A stretch of DNA of 64,000 nt, from the NCBI GenBank assembly GCA_037783545.1, contig JBBELK010000624.1, forward strand, positions 124,001 through 188,000, read 5' to 3'. This stretch comes from Henricia sp. BOLD:AAB3569 (taxonomy: Eukaryota > Echinodermata > Asteroidea > Spinulosida > Echinasteridae). Below the pieces are notes generated by a model. The model had not been told where the DNA came from and ran no database searches. It worked only from the letters and a program-made list of their open reading frames with translations. Every line of letters starts with the position of its first letter. Positions within the stretch are counted from its first letter, which is position 1. This document shows positions 32,408-44,500 of the stretch, piece after piece. Both the position numbers and the translations under genes were made by a program.

Positions 32408-32419
32408 TTTTAGCATACT

Positions 32420-32950
32420 TATGGGCAAAAATGGCGTAATCGTACAACGCGGTATACCCGGTCTGCACCGAGCTCGGGGGATATCGTACAGAGATTTAAC
32501 AGGTCCTTGGCCGAAGTATTATTCGGTCACCAATATTCCAAAGAAATGCTCGATCCGTCATCCAGAAGTACAGAGTGGGTTGAGAGGCTTCCGGACGTCG
32601 TTAAAGCGATGAACGACGAAGAAACGCGTTTGATCGGAAAGAAACCGATAGACGCCATTAAATTGAAGCGAGTCGAGCAAACGCCCTCTGCACCCGTTGC
32701 TAAAGAGACGCTGTTGAAAATCGGTAAAGATGTAGTCAGGTATATGTATCAACCTGGAGAATCAGAAGGTGGCGACAGGAGGCGAGCGACCGATCCTATA
32801 CGGTCTTTTCAGACTTTTACCACCAGAGAGTACACCCGCGTTCAAGGACAACCGATTTTATATTACCTTAATGATCCGGCGCCGAGGAGGTCATTTGTAA
32901 GACAAGAGCTTGTGCCCGTAGACACCGAGCTACCTCCTTTCGACAAGTAA
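32420..32950 (+). pseudogene. Polinton-type integrase, C-terminal part
   Basis: The frame reads DIVQRFNRSLAEVLFGHQYS, WVERLPDVVKAMNDEETRLI, GKKPIDAIK, then a chromatin-reader-like tail (YMYQPGES, RRATDPIRSFQ, PILYYLNDPAPRRSFVRQEL), ending at 32950. This is the end of a retroviral-type (rve) integrase core, with V-x-R-F-N-R before the last helix, plus its C-terminal domain. The DD part of the core is missing: the sequence begins where the Harbinger fragment ends at 32407. It is tail to tail with the DNA polymerase below, as in Polintons (Mavericks). Other integrase-bearing elements are possible. Confidence 0.6.
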
Positions 32951-34121
32951 TGCCCGTAAGCCATAGTTTTTATACCATCTGCTAGAACGTATCGCTTTGT
33001 ATCCAGCGGCGAAATTGCCAATTTACTCTGTTCGTAATTTGGTAACGAACACATTTTTAAATGTTTCTTTTCGTCTTCTAATCTGAAGAGATCGGAGTTT
33101 ATCCGATTTCATACATTTTCCATGGTCCTGCCAAAGACTGATTTATTCATCAATTTGAAAAAAGTCTTTTTCGAATTCTGATTTTGATTCTTTGCGGAGC
33201 CGAGTGTTTTTGTCGATATACAACTTCATCCATGCAGCTTGCTTGAACGATAGAATTCTGTGAATCTTGGTCAACTTTAAACCGAGATTTAGATACAGTT
33301 TTAGCGTCTGATAGTGTACAATGTATTTCGTTCTATTTTTCAGAGTGCACGTTAATTTGTTAACGTCGGGAGTGTCGAGATCGGTAATCTTGATTAGTCG
33401 TCGTTGTTATCAGAAAACCACTCTTGAGGAAAGTTTTCTGGCGCCAGAGGGTAATCGTTGTGTTCGTCGTGTAATTTTTTCGGATATCCCAAGTCCACTT
33501 CTAAAGTGTATACCCTCTTTCTGTTTGCGCTTCCAGCAGTTTTAATACATCTTCGGAGAAGAATTCGATTTTTACATCGGTAAGCCATTTAAAGTCGCCG
33601 ACCGGTAGCGGTCGAAACATGGCATACCCATACGAGTTATTGGCGTCCAGATACTGTATAAAAGTGCTTGGTTTATTTTTGTCGTAATTTTGCAAGTATC
33701 TGTTGTTTGCTCTGACATATCGCTTATTAAAACTAACGCTGGAAATTCCGCCCCTTATACCACGTTGTACAAAAAGGTACAGTAATTCCAGTTGGGCTTT
33801 AGAATGTTTTAGCAGGGCGTTCCAGCCGAGACCCGGTGAAGTAAAGTAATTGGCGGGGTCTAATCCGTAGTGCTCTAGGCAAGTTGACCTAAAATTCTGG
33901 AAAATATCCGACAATAATAACGTGTCCGTCTGTACGTATAGATCGTGTTATTCGCCGATATCGGCTTTTCCAAATTGTTGCCAGACTCTTTGTGCGTGCC
34001 AGTAAGAGACGATTTGGTCTCTTTAAATTTTTCGAATGAATTCATGTACTCATATGGGTAAACCCCCTTTTTCAAGAATAACTTGAATTTGTCTTCGTCT
34101 TGGGTCAGCTTTTTAACCAAG
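32942..34121 (-). pseudogene. Polinton protein-primed DNA polymerase B, C-terminal half
   Basis: Minus-strand blocks in order: KGVYPYEYMNSFEKFKET (about 34050), GLDPANYFTSPGLGWNALLK, FVQRGIRGGISSVSFNKRYV, STFIQYLDANNSYGYAMFRP, RGYTLEVDLGYPKKLHDEHN, KLTKIHRILSFKQAAWMKLY, SEFEKDFFQ, then SKLAISPLDTKRYVLADGIK near the end. This is the palm and thumb of the Maverick pPolB. The YLDANNSYG block holds the first catalytic Asp. The segment that should carry the D-T-D catalytic motif, between about 33130 and 33060, is deleted, and there are frameshifts and a stop near 33145. It cannot be an active polymerase. Confidence 0.75.
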
Positions 34122-35800
34122 TTAATAATAATAATAGAGATATTTATAACAGCGCCTTACGTAAAATACCTCAAAGCGCTTCACAGTCCACAACACCACC
34201 CAAAAAGACATTACAAAATATTAATCTACATAAATGTAACGACATCGCAATCCAGGCAGGTGACAAGGAAACAGTTTTCAGGGGATACCACAAGAGGCGG
34301 GTTAAGGAGAATCCCCCAGACACACAGTACCCTGTCCAAATGGTCCCGCAAGGCCGGCCGTTTCCCTTGCAGTTTAAGGGCCCGGGCCCCGCCGGTATTT
34401 TTACAGGTCCGCTAACCTCCGGGTAATGAGGGGACGATGGTACCGAGTGTCTGGTCAATCATCCCCGCCCCGTCAATGGTGCAGGACTATAATAATAGGG
34501 CCCTCCCGATTTACTGCTCAATTCCATGCATGCAATAATAATTATAACATCAAGGTTTAAAGAGAGTGAATCTGGTTTTTGTTAATACAAGGAAACAAGT
34601 TAATCACGTTGTATTGTCAAGACATTTTAAGAAAAGATGCGTTTTAAGAGAAGTTTTAAATATTGCCAGTGATTCAGCTTGACGAATCCTAGCTGGCAGG
34701 TGATTCCACAGGTAAGCTGAAGCATGGGAGAAGGATCGCTCTCCATAAAACTTGGTGCGTGGATGAGTACTAGGAGGCCGGAGACGCACTTCACTGGAGG
34801 AACGCAAGTTCCTGACTGGCCTGTGAAGCTCCACCAGGTCAGTTATATAGTGGGGAGCTTGTTCATGAATGGTTTTGTAGGTAACCAGCAGCATCTTATA
34901 GGTGATCCTTTCTCTCACCGGCAACCAGTGAAGCTCATTTAGGAGTGGGGAGATGTGTATTCTGCGAGGCAAGCGCAGAACCAGACGAGCTGCAGAGTTT
35001 TGCACTCGCTGCAACTTAGCAATCTCCTTCTCCGGCAAACCATGGAGCAGAGAATTGCAGGCATCAAGCCGTGATGTGACGAATGCATGAACGAGTCTGA
35101 CAGTGGTAGCCTCATCCAGGTATTTCCGAAGCTGTCCAATTTTCCTAATGCCCAGCAGAGCAGACTTGCACACACTGTTAACGTGTGCGGTCATAGTGAG
35201 AGAGGAATCATTATAACACCAAGGTTACGAGCAAGATTGGCTGGGTGAATAGCAGACTTTTCAATGCTGATGGCAGGTGAACAGGGAACAGTATTGAACT
35301 TAGAGGTGAAGTGCAATACTCCAGTCTTGCGATCATTCAAAACTAATTTATTTAAATCGCACCAAGATTTGATGTCAACCAGACATGCCTCAATTGATCC
35401 AATAGCCTGATCACGATCTTTTGGGTCAAAGGTCAAATACACTTGAACATCATCAGCATATACAGCACACTGTAGATGATGAGCCATTATGATGTCTTGG
35501 ATGGGAGAACTGTATAGGGAAAATAAAACTGGCCCTACGACGGAGCCTTGTGGGACGCCACAACTGATATGTGTAGATTCCGACACATTCCCCTTTACGG
35601 CCACAGCTTGGGTACGATCCTGTAAATAAGACTTAAACCAACTCAAAGGAGTACCTATGATGCCAAAGCGGTTGCAGAGACGATCAATAAGCAGCTGGTG
35701 ATCAATAGTGTCAAAAGCAGAACTAAAATCCAGCAGCACTAACAAAGCCTCCTTCTGAACATCCAAAGCGAACATCCAAATTGCTCGCTAGGACATATAT
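34122..35800 (-). mobile_element. CR1/L2-like LINE inserted in the Polinton polymerase
   Basis: A reverse transcriptase (next entry) is followed by a 3' untranslated region ending in AAGGCGCTGTTATAAATATC then (ATT)n at 34122-34135, the tail form of CR1/L2-clade LINEs. Polymerase sequence is found directly on both sides: LASSLDK just right of 35800 and NLVKKLTQ just left of 34121. The copy lacks its 5' part and is 1.68 kb. Confidence 0.75.
34604..35775 (-). pseudogene. LINE reverse transcriptase, one frameshift
   Basis: The minus frame reads VLLDFSSAFDTIDHQLLIDR, SCGVPQGSVVGPVLFSLYSS and VYADDVQVYLTFDP, the classic non-LTR RT blocks, with the catalytic DD in YADD. A frameshift at about 35205 splits RNLGVIM from TAHVNSVCKSALLGIRKIG. 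The C-terminal part (LQRVQNSAARLVLRL, LLNELHWLPVRERITYK, RSFSHASAYLWNHLPARIRQ) is typical of CR1/Rex/L2 LINEs. The 5' endonuclease part is missing. Confidence 0.8.
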
Positions 35801-36735
35801 TACTCTGTTTATCTAGCGAGCTCGCTAAAAAGTGAAACGAGTCGACAAATCTCAGTTGCCCTAGTGAAAACGAAATGTATTTTTCGGAAGTCTTTGGTAT
35901 ACAAAATGTCTCCGCTGAAATTCGATATGCCCTGCATGATCAAATGCGCGTCGTAATTTTCCAAATTATGAAAGAAGACGGGTATTTTAGATATTTTTGG
36001 TTTGATGGCATGTTTCAGATTACACGCGTTGTGCGCCACGCCTCTAAATTTACCGGTTATACAAATTATGGCAGTGGTCTCTCACCTTAGAGAAGGACTG
36101 CAGTTCTTTTTGACAATTTTCGTACGAGTAGACCTCTTTACCATTTCTGTCTTTTCTTTGGTTCCGGCAAATCGCACATGCATTTGTAAGGATATTGATG
36201 CCTGATTAGGTACTCGCAGATCCAACAATTATTTGAATCGTTAATTTTTGTTTATCGGATTCGGTGTAAATCATATTTTTTGCGCATTCTCCTCTTCAAA
36301 ATGTTTGTTTATGGCGGCTTCTTCTCTTTGTAAATTTTCGAGCAATTTTTCAACCGCGTTTTCGCCCCTATAATATTGTTTACTCAGATGTCCGTCGCAT
36401 CTGACTACCGCGTAAGACCACCCGCATGCCTCGTGTTTTTGCGTTTTGATGGTCGCGTTTCCGGCTTTTTCTCGGTGAGGCACAATCAGCGACTCAAAAT
36501 CTGCGTAAATTACAAATTTTATGCTTCGTGTTTTAAATATGATAACGTCTTTTCTACGATTATATTGGTATAGTTCAGTTAGTATAAAGTGCCCATCTGA
36601 TACACATATCGTCATCGTTTTTCACGTTGACCACCGCCTTTTTATTTCTTACGCTATGATGATGAGTCATCAACGAGTCAGGATCTCCACGTGTGAGTGT
36701 TACAAAACGAGGGATGCGAGTCGATTTTAAATGCT
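35801..36735 (-). pseudogene. Polinton DNA polymerase B, N-terminal (exonuclease) half
   Basis: Minus-strand blocks: SLMTHHSVRNKKAVVNVKND (about 36680), KFVIYADFESLIV (exonuclease I with the D-x-E pair, about 36500), CAIC...KVRDHCH, a zinc-binding-like insert of this family, AHNACNLKHAI, IPVFFHNLENYDAHLIMQGI (exonuclease II), then, in another frame, EKYISFSLGQLRFVDSFHFL. Frameshifts lie near 36270, 36040 and 35910. The LINE at 34122-35800 separates it from its C-terminal half. The role would have been replication of the Polinton. Confidence 0.75.
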
Positions 36736-36779
36736 TGTGTTAATAACCCCTTGTTCCTTACTACTTCATTCTTGTTTAA

Positions 36780-37300
36780 TTTGTAACTAATTATGGATAT
36801 TCTTCCAGCATTCTTACAAGTTTCGTAGAGTCATTCTTGAGTAACAGTCCAGAACCATGCCGAATCATTACGAATGTATTAAGAACTGTACGAATATTAC
36901 AAGAATAACTTACGGATATGATTTTGCAGTTATTCGTACATCATTACTCGGTTTTATTCTGTACTAAATCGCAATCATTCGGTCTGATTCTGCTTCCCAT
37001 TCGTAACTATAGTTCCTGATTATTCTTATTTTGTTCTTAACTTATTCTTACAGATAGCGAATTAGGGCTAACTTCTCCCGATGCCATCAAGAGTTTTTAT
37101 TCGGGATAATTCTTGTCTTGTTGATATCGTGTACATGTATTCGTGTTGATGCTTGTTGAAATCATGTTAAAATCGTGTTGAGATCGCGTCACCAATCCAT
37201 CGCGATCTTGACACGAATCAACAAAAATGCAGTACGACATATGCCAATCACAACAAGATTTTAAGACGATCTTATGTAAATCGTGAATTACTACACTCGT
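36780..37300. repeat. Phased CpG-word array IV, related to array II
   Basis: 37107-37300 matches 28770-28985 closely (TCTTGTTGATATCGT, AAAATCGTGTTGAGATCG, CACAACAATATTTTAA-like blocks). 36780-37100 has ATTACGAATGTATTAAGAAC-type words with closing G at 36872, 36883, 36892, 36903 and 36914. It lies just outside the Polinton polymerase end. Confidence 0.65.
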
Positions 37301-38437
37301 TTGTCGTGCTACTTTTGTTTTGGCCCTGTCAGATTATTTGTCCTTCTCCCAGCCAGCGCATTCGCAGTTGGTGATCCAGCAGTTACTGGGCAGTCAACAA
37401 AATGTACAATAATGATATTCAGTACTTATAAAGCGCATTAAGTGTACGTATTATTATGTACACTGTACTTCTCACTATTTAATTAGCATTCACTATTGTT
37501 AACCATGTGGACGGCACTGTAAGTCTTTGTGTAACCATTTCTCGAAAAGGTTAGATAGCTCCTTTTGGATTAGTTATAGCCTACACCAAAGGCATTATCC
37601 GACAGTCCCTGCGTTTATCGCACACAAAATATTGGATGGTGGCAGTGGCTAGGTGTGTCAAACCTTCAGAACTTGTATTCTTAGACTACAGTCACATACA
37701 CTAGAGATGTGGATTGGGGCTGAAATGTCCCACATATATTACTGACAGTATACAGATCTACCGAGAAAGGCAAGTCTCTTTCTAAAGATCTTGCATTTGC
37801 TGAAAAAAATTAAGATCCTTTCCTCTATCCGCCAAAATGCCAGTTCCAATCTTTGAAAAAGCCCTTTTGTATAATTCAATTCGATAATTGAAAGAATATT
37901 GTTTCTGTGCACAAAAAACTGCACATGACTTAAAGCTGAAATTTATGTCAATTTATGGAAAACCTCTCAATACATGTTCCATATCCCGCTTTTGTCACCA
38001 ATGTTATCTATTTTTTTGTCCACTAACCAATTTAATCTTAAAATGTATATCTTGACAGAAGTTCAGAACTCATTGATTGGTATGCACATATGTGCTCCTG
38101 ACCAAAGTGGATGGTAATGTATTATGCCATCTATTAGCTGCAGCATAACGATGTACATCCAGTATGCTGCACAATGTAATTAAAGGCTCCTACAATTAGT
38201 TGTTTGCAAGAAAGGAAAAATGCACAATTCCATTGGTGCAACTGTTCAAAATTTCCACTATTCACAGTATTACTGCATGTAGCACTTAGTGTATGCATTT
38301 CAGCAATTGGTCGCTCAACTTGGCAAGACATCTCTTTTTCTGCTGGTAACCTCAATTGACTTGTCATCTTGGTATGGAAGACCTTTAAAGATCTAGCCAA
38401 TGTTGCACAGGGAGACAGCATTTGTTTCTCATCATCG
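37301..38437 (-). other. Region downstream of MOCOS, includes its likely 3' UTR
   Basis: No independent gene recognised. The minus-strand open frame 38134-38421 starts within 20 bp of the MOCOS stop and is best read as 3' UTR. I see no AATAAA on the minus strand; an ATTAAA at about 38033-38028 could serve. Confidence 0.4.
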
Positions 38438-38524
38438 CTAGAGAACTGAAGCTACATCCCCAGCACGCAGAGTCAGTCCTTTAGAGGAGATATCATCTCG
38501 CAGCAGGTGAACACCAAAAGGCAC
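38438..38524 (-). CDS. MOCOS: MOCOS exon l: C-terminus
   Basis: Acceptor CTGCACAG|GTGCC. Encodes VPFGVHLLRDDISSKGLTLR and ends AGDVASVL at the TAG 38438-38440, equivalent to the human FGMYL...VGSQVLPVL end. Confidence 0.92.
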   Translation of the reverse strand: MPFGVHLLRDDISSKGLTLRAGDVASVL

Positions 38525-41500
38525 CTGTGCAGGTTGTAATTGGTCAATGACAGAAAACCAAGAAAAAATATGCTGCATATTAGTATAGTGATATTGCATT
38601 TGGAAAACGGCTACATGTACAATGCATAGTTCAGATTTTGCCCAGTTAACCCCGCCCCCTTGGACATTGTTGCTATGGCTCACACGCTATCGTCAAAAAT
38701 GGCGACACACAATGCACAAAGCAATGGGACTTTCAACAGAAAGCACAGGTTCATTAAAGAAAACTCATAAGGTATTCATGTTTCAGGGTCAACAGTTATC
38801 TTAGAACACACTGAGTAAAGGGCCAGTAATACAGGGATATCATATCATCACGAAATATAGCTTTCGTACCTTTGAACAACGAAACGACCAGCCTTGAAAC
38901 CAAAAATTTACTCGGATCGTCGCATACAACACTGTACAAATTGTATGCATGGGGCCGGCAGAACATATCGCGTGATCATGTTGTTGTGAACGTACAGTGC
39001 ACTTTGACCTCTGTGGGTGACATCTGCTAGCTCTGTTGTGATTGGTCGCGGGTTCGGTTGATTGACAGGTCGGAACTATGCATTACAACACAACTACATA
39101 TAGTTGGTCAACACTCCACAATTTTGCAACAAAACTGCTAAACACCATTGTAAATGATGTTAGTAGTCTTTCATCAAAGGCTACATTTTATCAACATCAT
39201 GTAATAAACGTGTGAAATTGGCATGTACACATCCACCTTAATGTCACTGAAGAGTAAAAAGTCCTGAGCATTCATTTTGGCAATATGCACAAACTTGATG
39301 TTCAATACTTTTCAATTTGAGTAAATTTCTGGCCCAGTTTACCACATTGTATGTAATTAAAAGTGTAATTTAAAAAGTGTTCTTTTCACTTCTTCCCAAA
39401 ATGCAAATAGGTATAACTGAATTTTGCTAATAGGTGTACAATATACCAAAGTTTGTAGAAAATTTAATGTGAATTGTGCCTGTCAAAAACATTTTCAAAA
39501 TATATTTTGGGTACCTTATTTCCTCTGACTGATGATATCGTTAGTAAAGGCTCCTTGCTTCGAGCAGCTGTCTGTTGGTCCACACATACCATCTGACAGC
39601 GACTACATGCACCGGCAACCTGACCAAAGGAAACAACCAACAAAATGACTTTGGTCACTATCTGTATGTTCCCCTACTGAGCACTCCACATTTTAATCAG
39701 CATGTAGCAGCTTTCCTTTGAAGCATCTAAACCCAGTTGCAAGCCATTACGCCATTACCATGAATTCGAGCTAAACTATTGCTAAATGCAAAATCCCTCT
39801 TGTAAGAGACAGTTAAAGGTACACACCTGTTTACGTGATTTAGCATCACTGACAAAAATTTGTCGATGGTCGTTGTGACAAAAAATAATCAAAATGTCAC
39901 GTAAGTAAGTAAAAATATTTAAAATTAACAAAAGAGGCCCATATTGGGCTATACGCTTCACCAGCCGGCCATCGCTGTATAATACCATGTGTTTGTAAAT
40001 AAAGGTGGCATTCGATACGTGGTGACACGTGTTAAAACTGTTTTAAATTGTTTCCCCCGACTATTCACACCTTGCATGATTCTCCAAGGTCAGCGCTGAC
40101 TCGCGGAAGGTACTTGAACGCAGTGGTTTCTTGCACGTCCGCCATGCATGGTGCTTTTTTCTTCAGATATTATTTGTACTGCCGCAAATCCGCGAAAATC
40201 TGAGAGAATCTCTCGCCCATATCAATACCCAGAAACCCTTCTAATGAAACCTGCTGGCAGATTTGTCTACAAATTGGAAAATACAGTATGTAAATAGTAT
40301 TCTTAGGACATTATTTTCCATCAAGAAGAGAAACGAACCGTGAATGACAAAAGCAACTGGCACTTCACGCTGGTTTCTATAGCTGGAAGTAAAACTAACT
40401 CCAAGACCACAGGATTTTCTGGAACCGAAATCTGGTACCAGAAAATCACGTGACTTTGGTTTCTTTGAAAAATGCTCAAAAACGGCCAAATTTGATGGTT
40501 TCTTTTCAGGATCTTTTTAGTTTATTTCTGAAAGACTTAGAATCTTGTGTGGGTCCATTTCGAGCCCAAAATAGCCCAACAAAGCCGGTGTGTCCCTTTA
40601 AGGAACACCACACAGTCTGGTTTTGCCATACAACGGTGCAATACGGAACGTTATAGGCGATCTACCATTCCTGCGCGCCTCAACAAGAATTTTGTCGTAG
40701 GTTTTTTGTTTTATTGCCCGTTTGTGAATTTGTGAGGTATTTTTGTGTTTTTTCTACTTTTGTTGTACAGTATTAATTGTAAATTTGAATGCTGTCTGGA
40801 TTTAGACCGTTTGCGTGAATAAATAAACCGAGAATGAAATAAGCAAAAACTGAATGTGATCTCCTCTCTCTTAGCGGCTGTGTCTTCCTATGTTGAGTAG
40901 TATTGACAACAGGCGACCTTGATGAGCCTATTCCAACCCAAACTGTCGAGTGTAGCATCAACCAATTCACTTGGGCTTGGAGGAAATCAATCATTCAGCA
41001 CTTTGGCTGTTATTATTATTATTATTTCTTTCTGGTATTCATACCAAGGATTCCTCAATAGTGCTCAATGCACTTTCACTCGTAAGCGTGAGGAAACTCA
41101 TGAAGAATTAGAATTGGCCAGAGACACCGGGGAATCCCCTTGCTCTTCACGAAAGAATGCTCCGGGATCTTTAGAGTGCGTTACCATTACCTAACACACT
41201 GGACCAACGGCTTTACATCCCTTCCGAAGGATGGAGCAAGTGTGGTTGAGTGCCTTGCCCAAGGACACAGGTACCGCAGCCGGATTCGAACCCGCAACCC
41301 CAAGTTTTCACCCATGATTATTTATTTATTTATTTATTTCTTATATTTAACCAGGGTTGCCCATTCACAGGAGTATGTGGTCTTCCATGGGGCCCTGCAT
41401 CATAATAAAACAATAATATGTGTAAAATTTAATAAATAAAAAAAATTTATAAAAGCCAAAACGGTAGGCCTATAAAATACTTCATGGATCAAATAAAATT

Positions 41501-44500
41501 TGATAAAAAAGCTTAAAAGATAAAACTTCAAAATAGGGACTAAAATAATAGAAACATATAATAGATAATTAATTAAAATTTAAAAAAATCACTTAATACT
41601 AAAAAATACATAATACATGTACATGTACCACTTTACGTACACAACATAAATACAAACACATACTCAATATTATACAAACACACATGGTATACACTGCAAT
41701 TGCACGTACATGTAAATGTACTAACATTTACTAACACAAACGTATACAAAATCTTATCATATAACCAAAAGGTGATGTACATAAAAAATAGAAATTTAAA
41801 TGTTTACTTTGAAATTAAAAAAATTGAATGATAAAATGGCAGATGCTAAGAACACGGATAATAAAAGTCACGAAATGTACATTAAAAGAGGGCTCAAGTA
41901 TTAAAAGGATGTTAACAGATTTTGTTTCAGTGATTTCTTAAAATGCTCAAGTGAAGGAGAACATCTGATATTTAAACTTACGTTATTCCAAACTGTAATA
42001 GCTGTTACAAAAGGGCTATGCTTAAAACAGTCAGTTCTGTACTTGGGTATAACCAAGTATTCTAATGTAGACTGTTTCGTACCATATTCGTGCATATCAT
42101 CAACCTTCACGCAATTTTAAGTTGCTGTTCTTTAACGGAGAGAGACAATGGATTAGCTCCAGTTAAACTGCAGGTCCCTCGGCATTGGTGTGTGGTCTAT
42201 TCTGCCGATGTTAAACAGCTAGAATCCCCCCATCCACATTTGTTTAGTTTTCCTGTTTATCATGGAGGTTTATGTTTCTACAACGCGATTACGACGTGTT
42301 TTCCGCCAAAAACCGACAGTCTTTTGTTTAAAAAGCAATTCAGTTTCGACCCTCTTCACCCGAAATTCTGAAACGCTCGAGGTCACTTGGTTTGTTTACA
42401 AACAGGGGCGTGACGTCATCCTGAGAAGAACTCAAAATGGCCTGATCCCCTCTTCAAACAATATGAAATACTTAAGATTAATGATTCTTATTTCTATCAA
42501 CTCTGTATTTTCATGTTTCAGGTATCTAAAAATGTTGTGCCCAAATGTTTACAATCAGTGTTTAAAAGAAATGACCGCTATCATACTTACCTTACTAGAC
42601 AGACTCATCACTTTCACATCCCAAAAACTCGAACGACATTGGGAAATAAATTCATCACATCCAATGGTCCAAAGTTATGGAATTCACTCGATACTAAACT
42701 TTCTTTTAACAAAATATAACAGTTAAAGGGACATCATGCATGCACTTACCTTGTTTGTGTTTCCATTACATTTTTTCTTTTCTAATTTATGCCTTTGCAT
42801 TAGTATGGCTATATCATTTTGATTTCGATTGAATATGAATCCTTTGCTCATTCCCTAAACTTATTTTCATACCAGTATAGAAAACTAAATCCCTTCATTG
42901 TATCTTTATAAAGGGATCCCATACTTGACAAGCTTTGCTTTTTATGGGATCCCTCCATATGTGTACATTATTCTAAATCTCTGTAAAATTATGCATTTAA
43001 ATGTATGTGTACACAGTATGGAAATAAAGTGAATTGAATTGAAATTGAATTGAATGGAAAACTTACTAAGTGTATGTTCATCATGCCTGTTTCGTCCTTG
43101 TAATTCAAATTACAAACGTGAAAAATACTTTCTGTACTATGACAACAATTTATTGTTATCTTTTTGTGAAAATAAATGAAATTGTGGCTCACAATGATGT
43201 TCTTTTGAAGTAAATTTCAGTGATTCGCGGCCGTTGGTTTTGACACGAACGGCCGTCTTGACATTGAAAAAAAATATATTAATTGGGTATGAATTTAGGA
43301 GTTGAATTCCACATCTTGTTATGAGCTGTAAACCACAAAACAGTGAGAGTTTGATGGAAAAAAAGACGACAGACAAAGTTATGATTTTTACTGAAGCAAA
43401 ACACATGAGTGCCACAGCGGCAGTTGGCGTACGGTCGAGCATGGTACATGTACTTGGTCAACTTCAAGTTGACTGTTGCACCAGCTCGACCGTTGTTAGC
43501 GACTTGGGGAAAAAATCAAAATATCTATTTTGAGTTAAAACCACTTTCAAACAACAGACCAGCTTAAAAAACAGATTTCAAAAATACCTTTGTTGCAAAA
43601 ATTCATCAAGCGGTTGCTGTTTTATGCTTGTTAAATTGCGTCCAATTTACATGCGGAATCGTCAATGAAAATGAATAGCCTATAGACAGCTAGTTCAAAA
43701 ACAGTGATGTGATGCATAGCCCCTATACACGCGCACACACGGCAGCCTTGCCGTACACATAACCCAACTCACGGCAGCCTACCCGGTACAAGTTCGCCTA
43801 TAAGTACACCATTTTTCTCATTCTTCGAAATAATAAAGAAAATGTTTCTGCTCTTTTTTTTTCATAGTGTCTCGTAAAACATACAACCATGCAACTACTG
43901 GGCATATCTCTGGCTTTTTGGACCAAACAAATTCTTCAAAAAAAACCCATCTAACAGACGGTTTTCCAAGTTTTTTGCGTGTAAATGTATGAAGCTAACA
44001 ATCGTGTTGACTTCTCTTTCTCAGGATTGTGTCACGGGGTCACGCGCATATCATTAATACCTAATGAGCATTTCAGAAATCGCGAAAATCTCATTTTCGA
44101 AAAGCGCACTTTTGCTTGCAATTTATCCACTTAAAACCGACAATTTAAAAAATAAAATATCCACGTCGGCAAGAGGGATGTTTGGACTATCGAAAAGAGC
44201 CTAACTGCTGGATTTTCCTTCAAGGGGGATTCTAGCTCTTTAAGCATTATACACAGGTAATAAGCCAATAGACCAGTTGAGTATTACATTTGCATAAATC
44301 CTAGAGTCCCGCCTTCGCGCTACGGCACTCGCGTATGAGGTACTCTCACTCTGGATGCAGGGTTCACAGTGGATTTACCACTAATTTCATGAATGATCTT
44401 CCAAGTCTTTCAAGAAGCTTTCTCTCTTTCTGCCATTTCCAAATGTTCTATAAGCCGTTGGTGTCAATTTGTCATGTTTGTAGGACTGTGCAACCAGCCG

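Noticed and set aside
38134..38421. 95-codon minus-strand open frame
   Set aside because: It lies directly after the MOCOS stop codon in the same strand and is best explained as 3' UTR.
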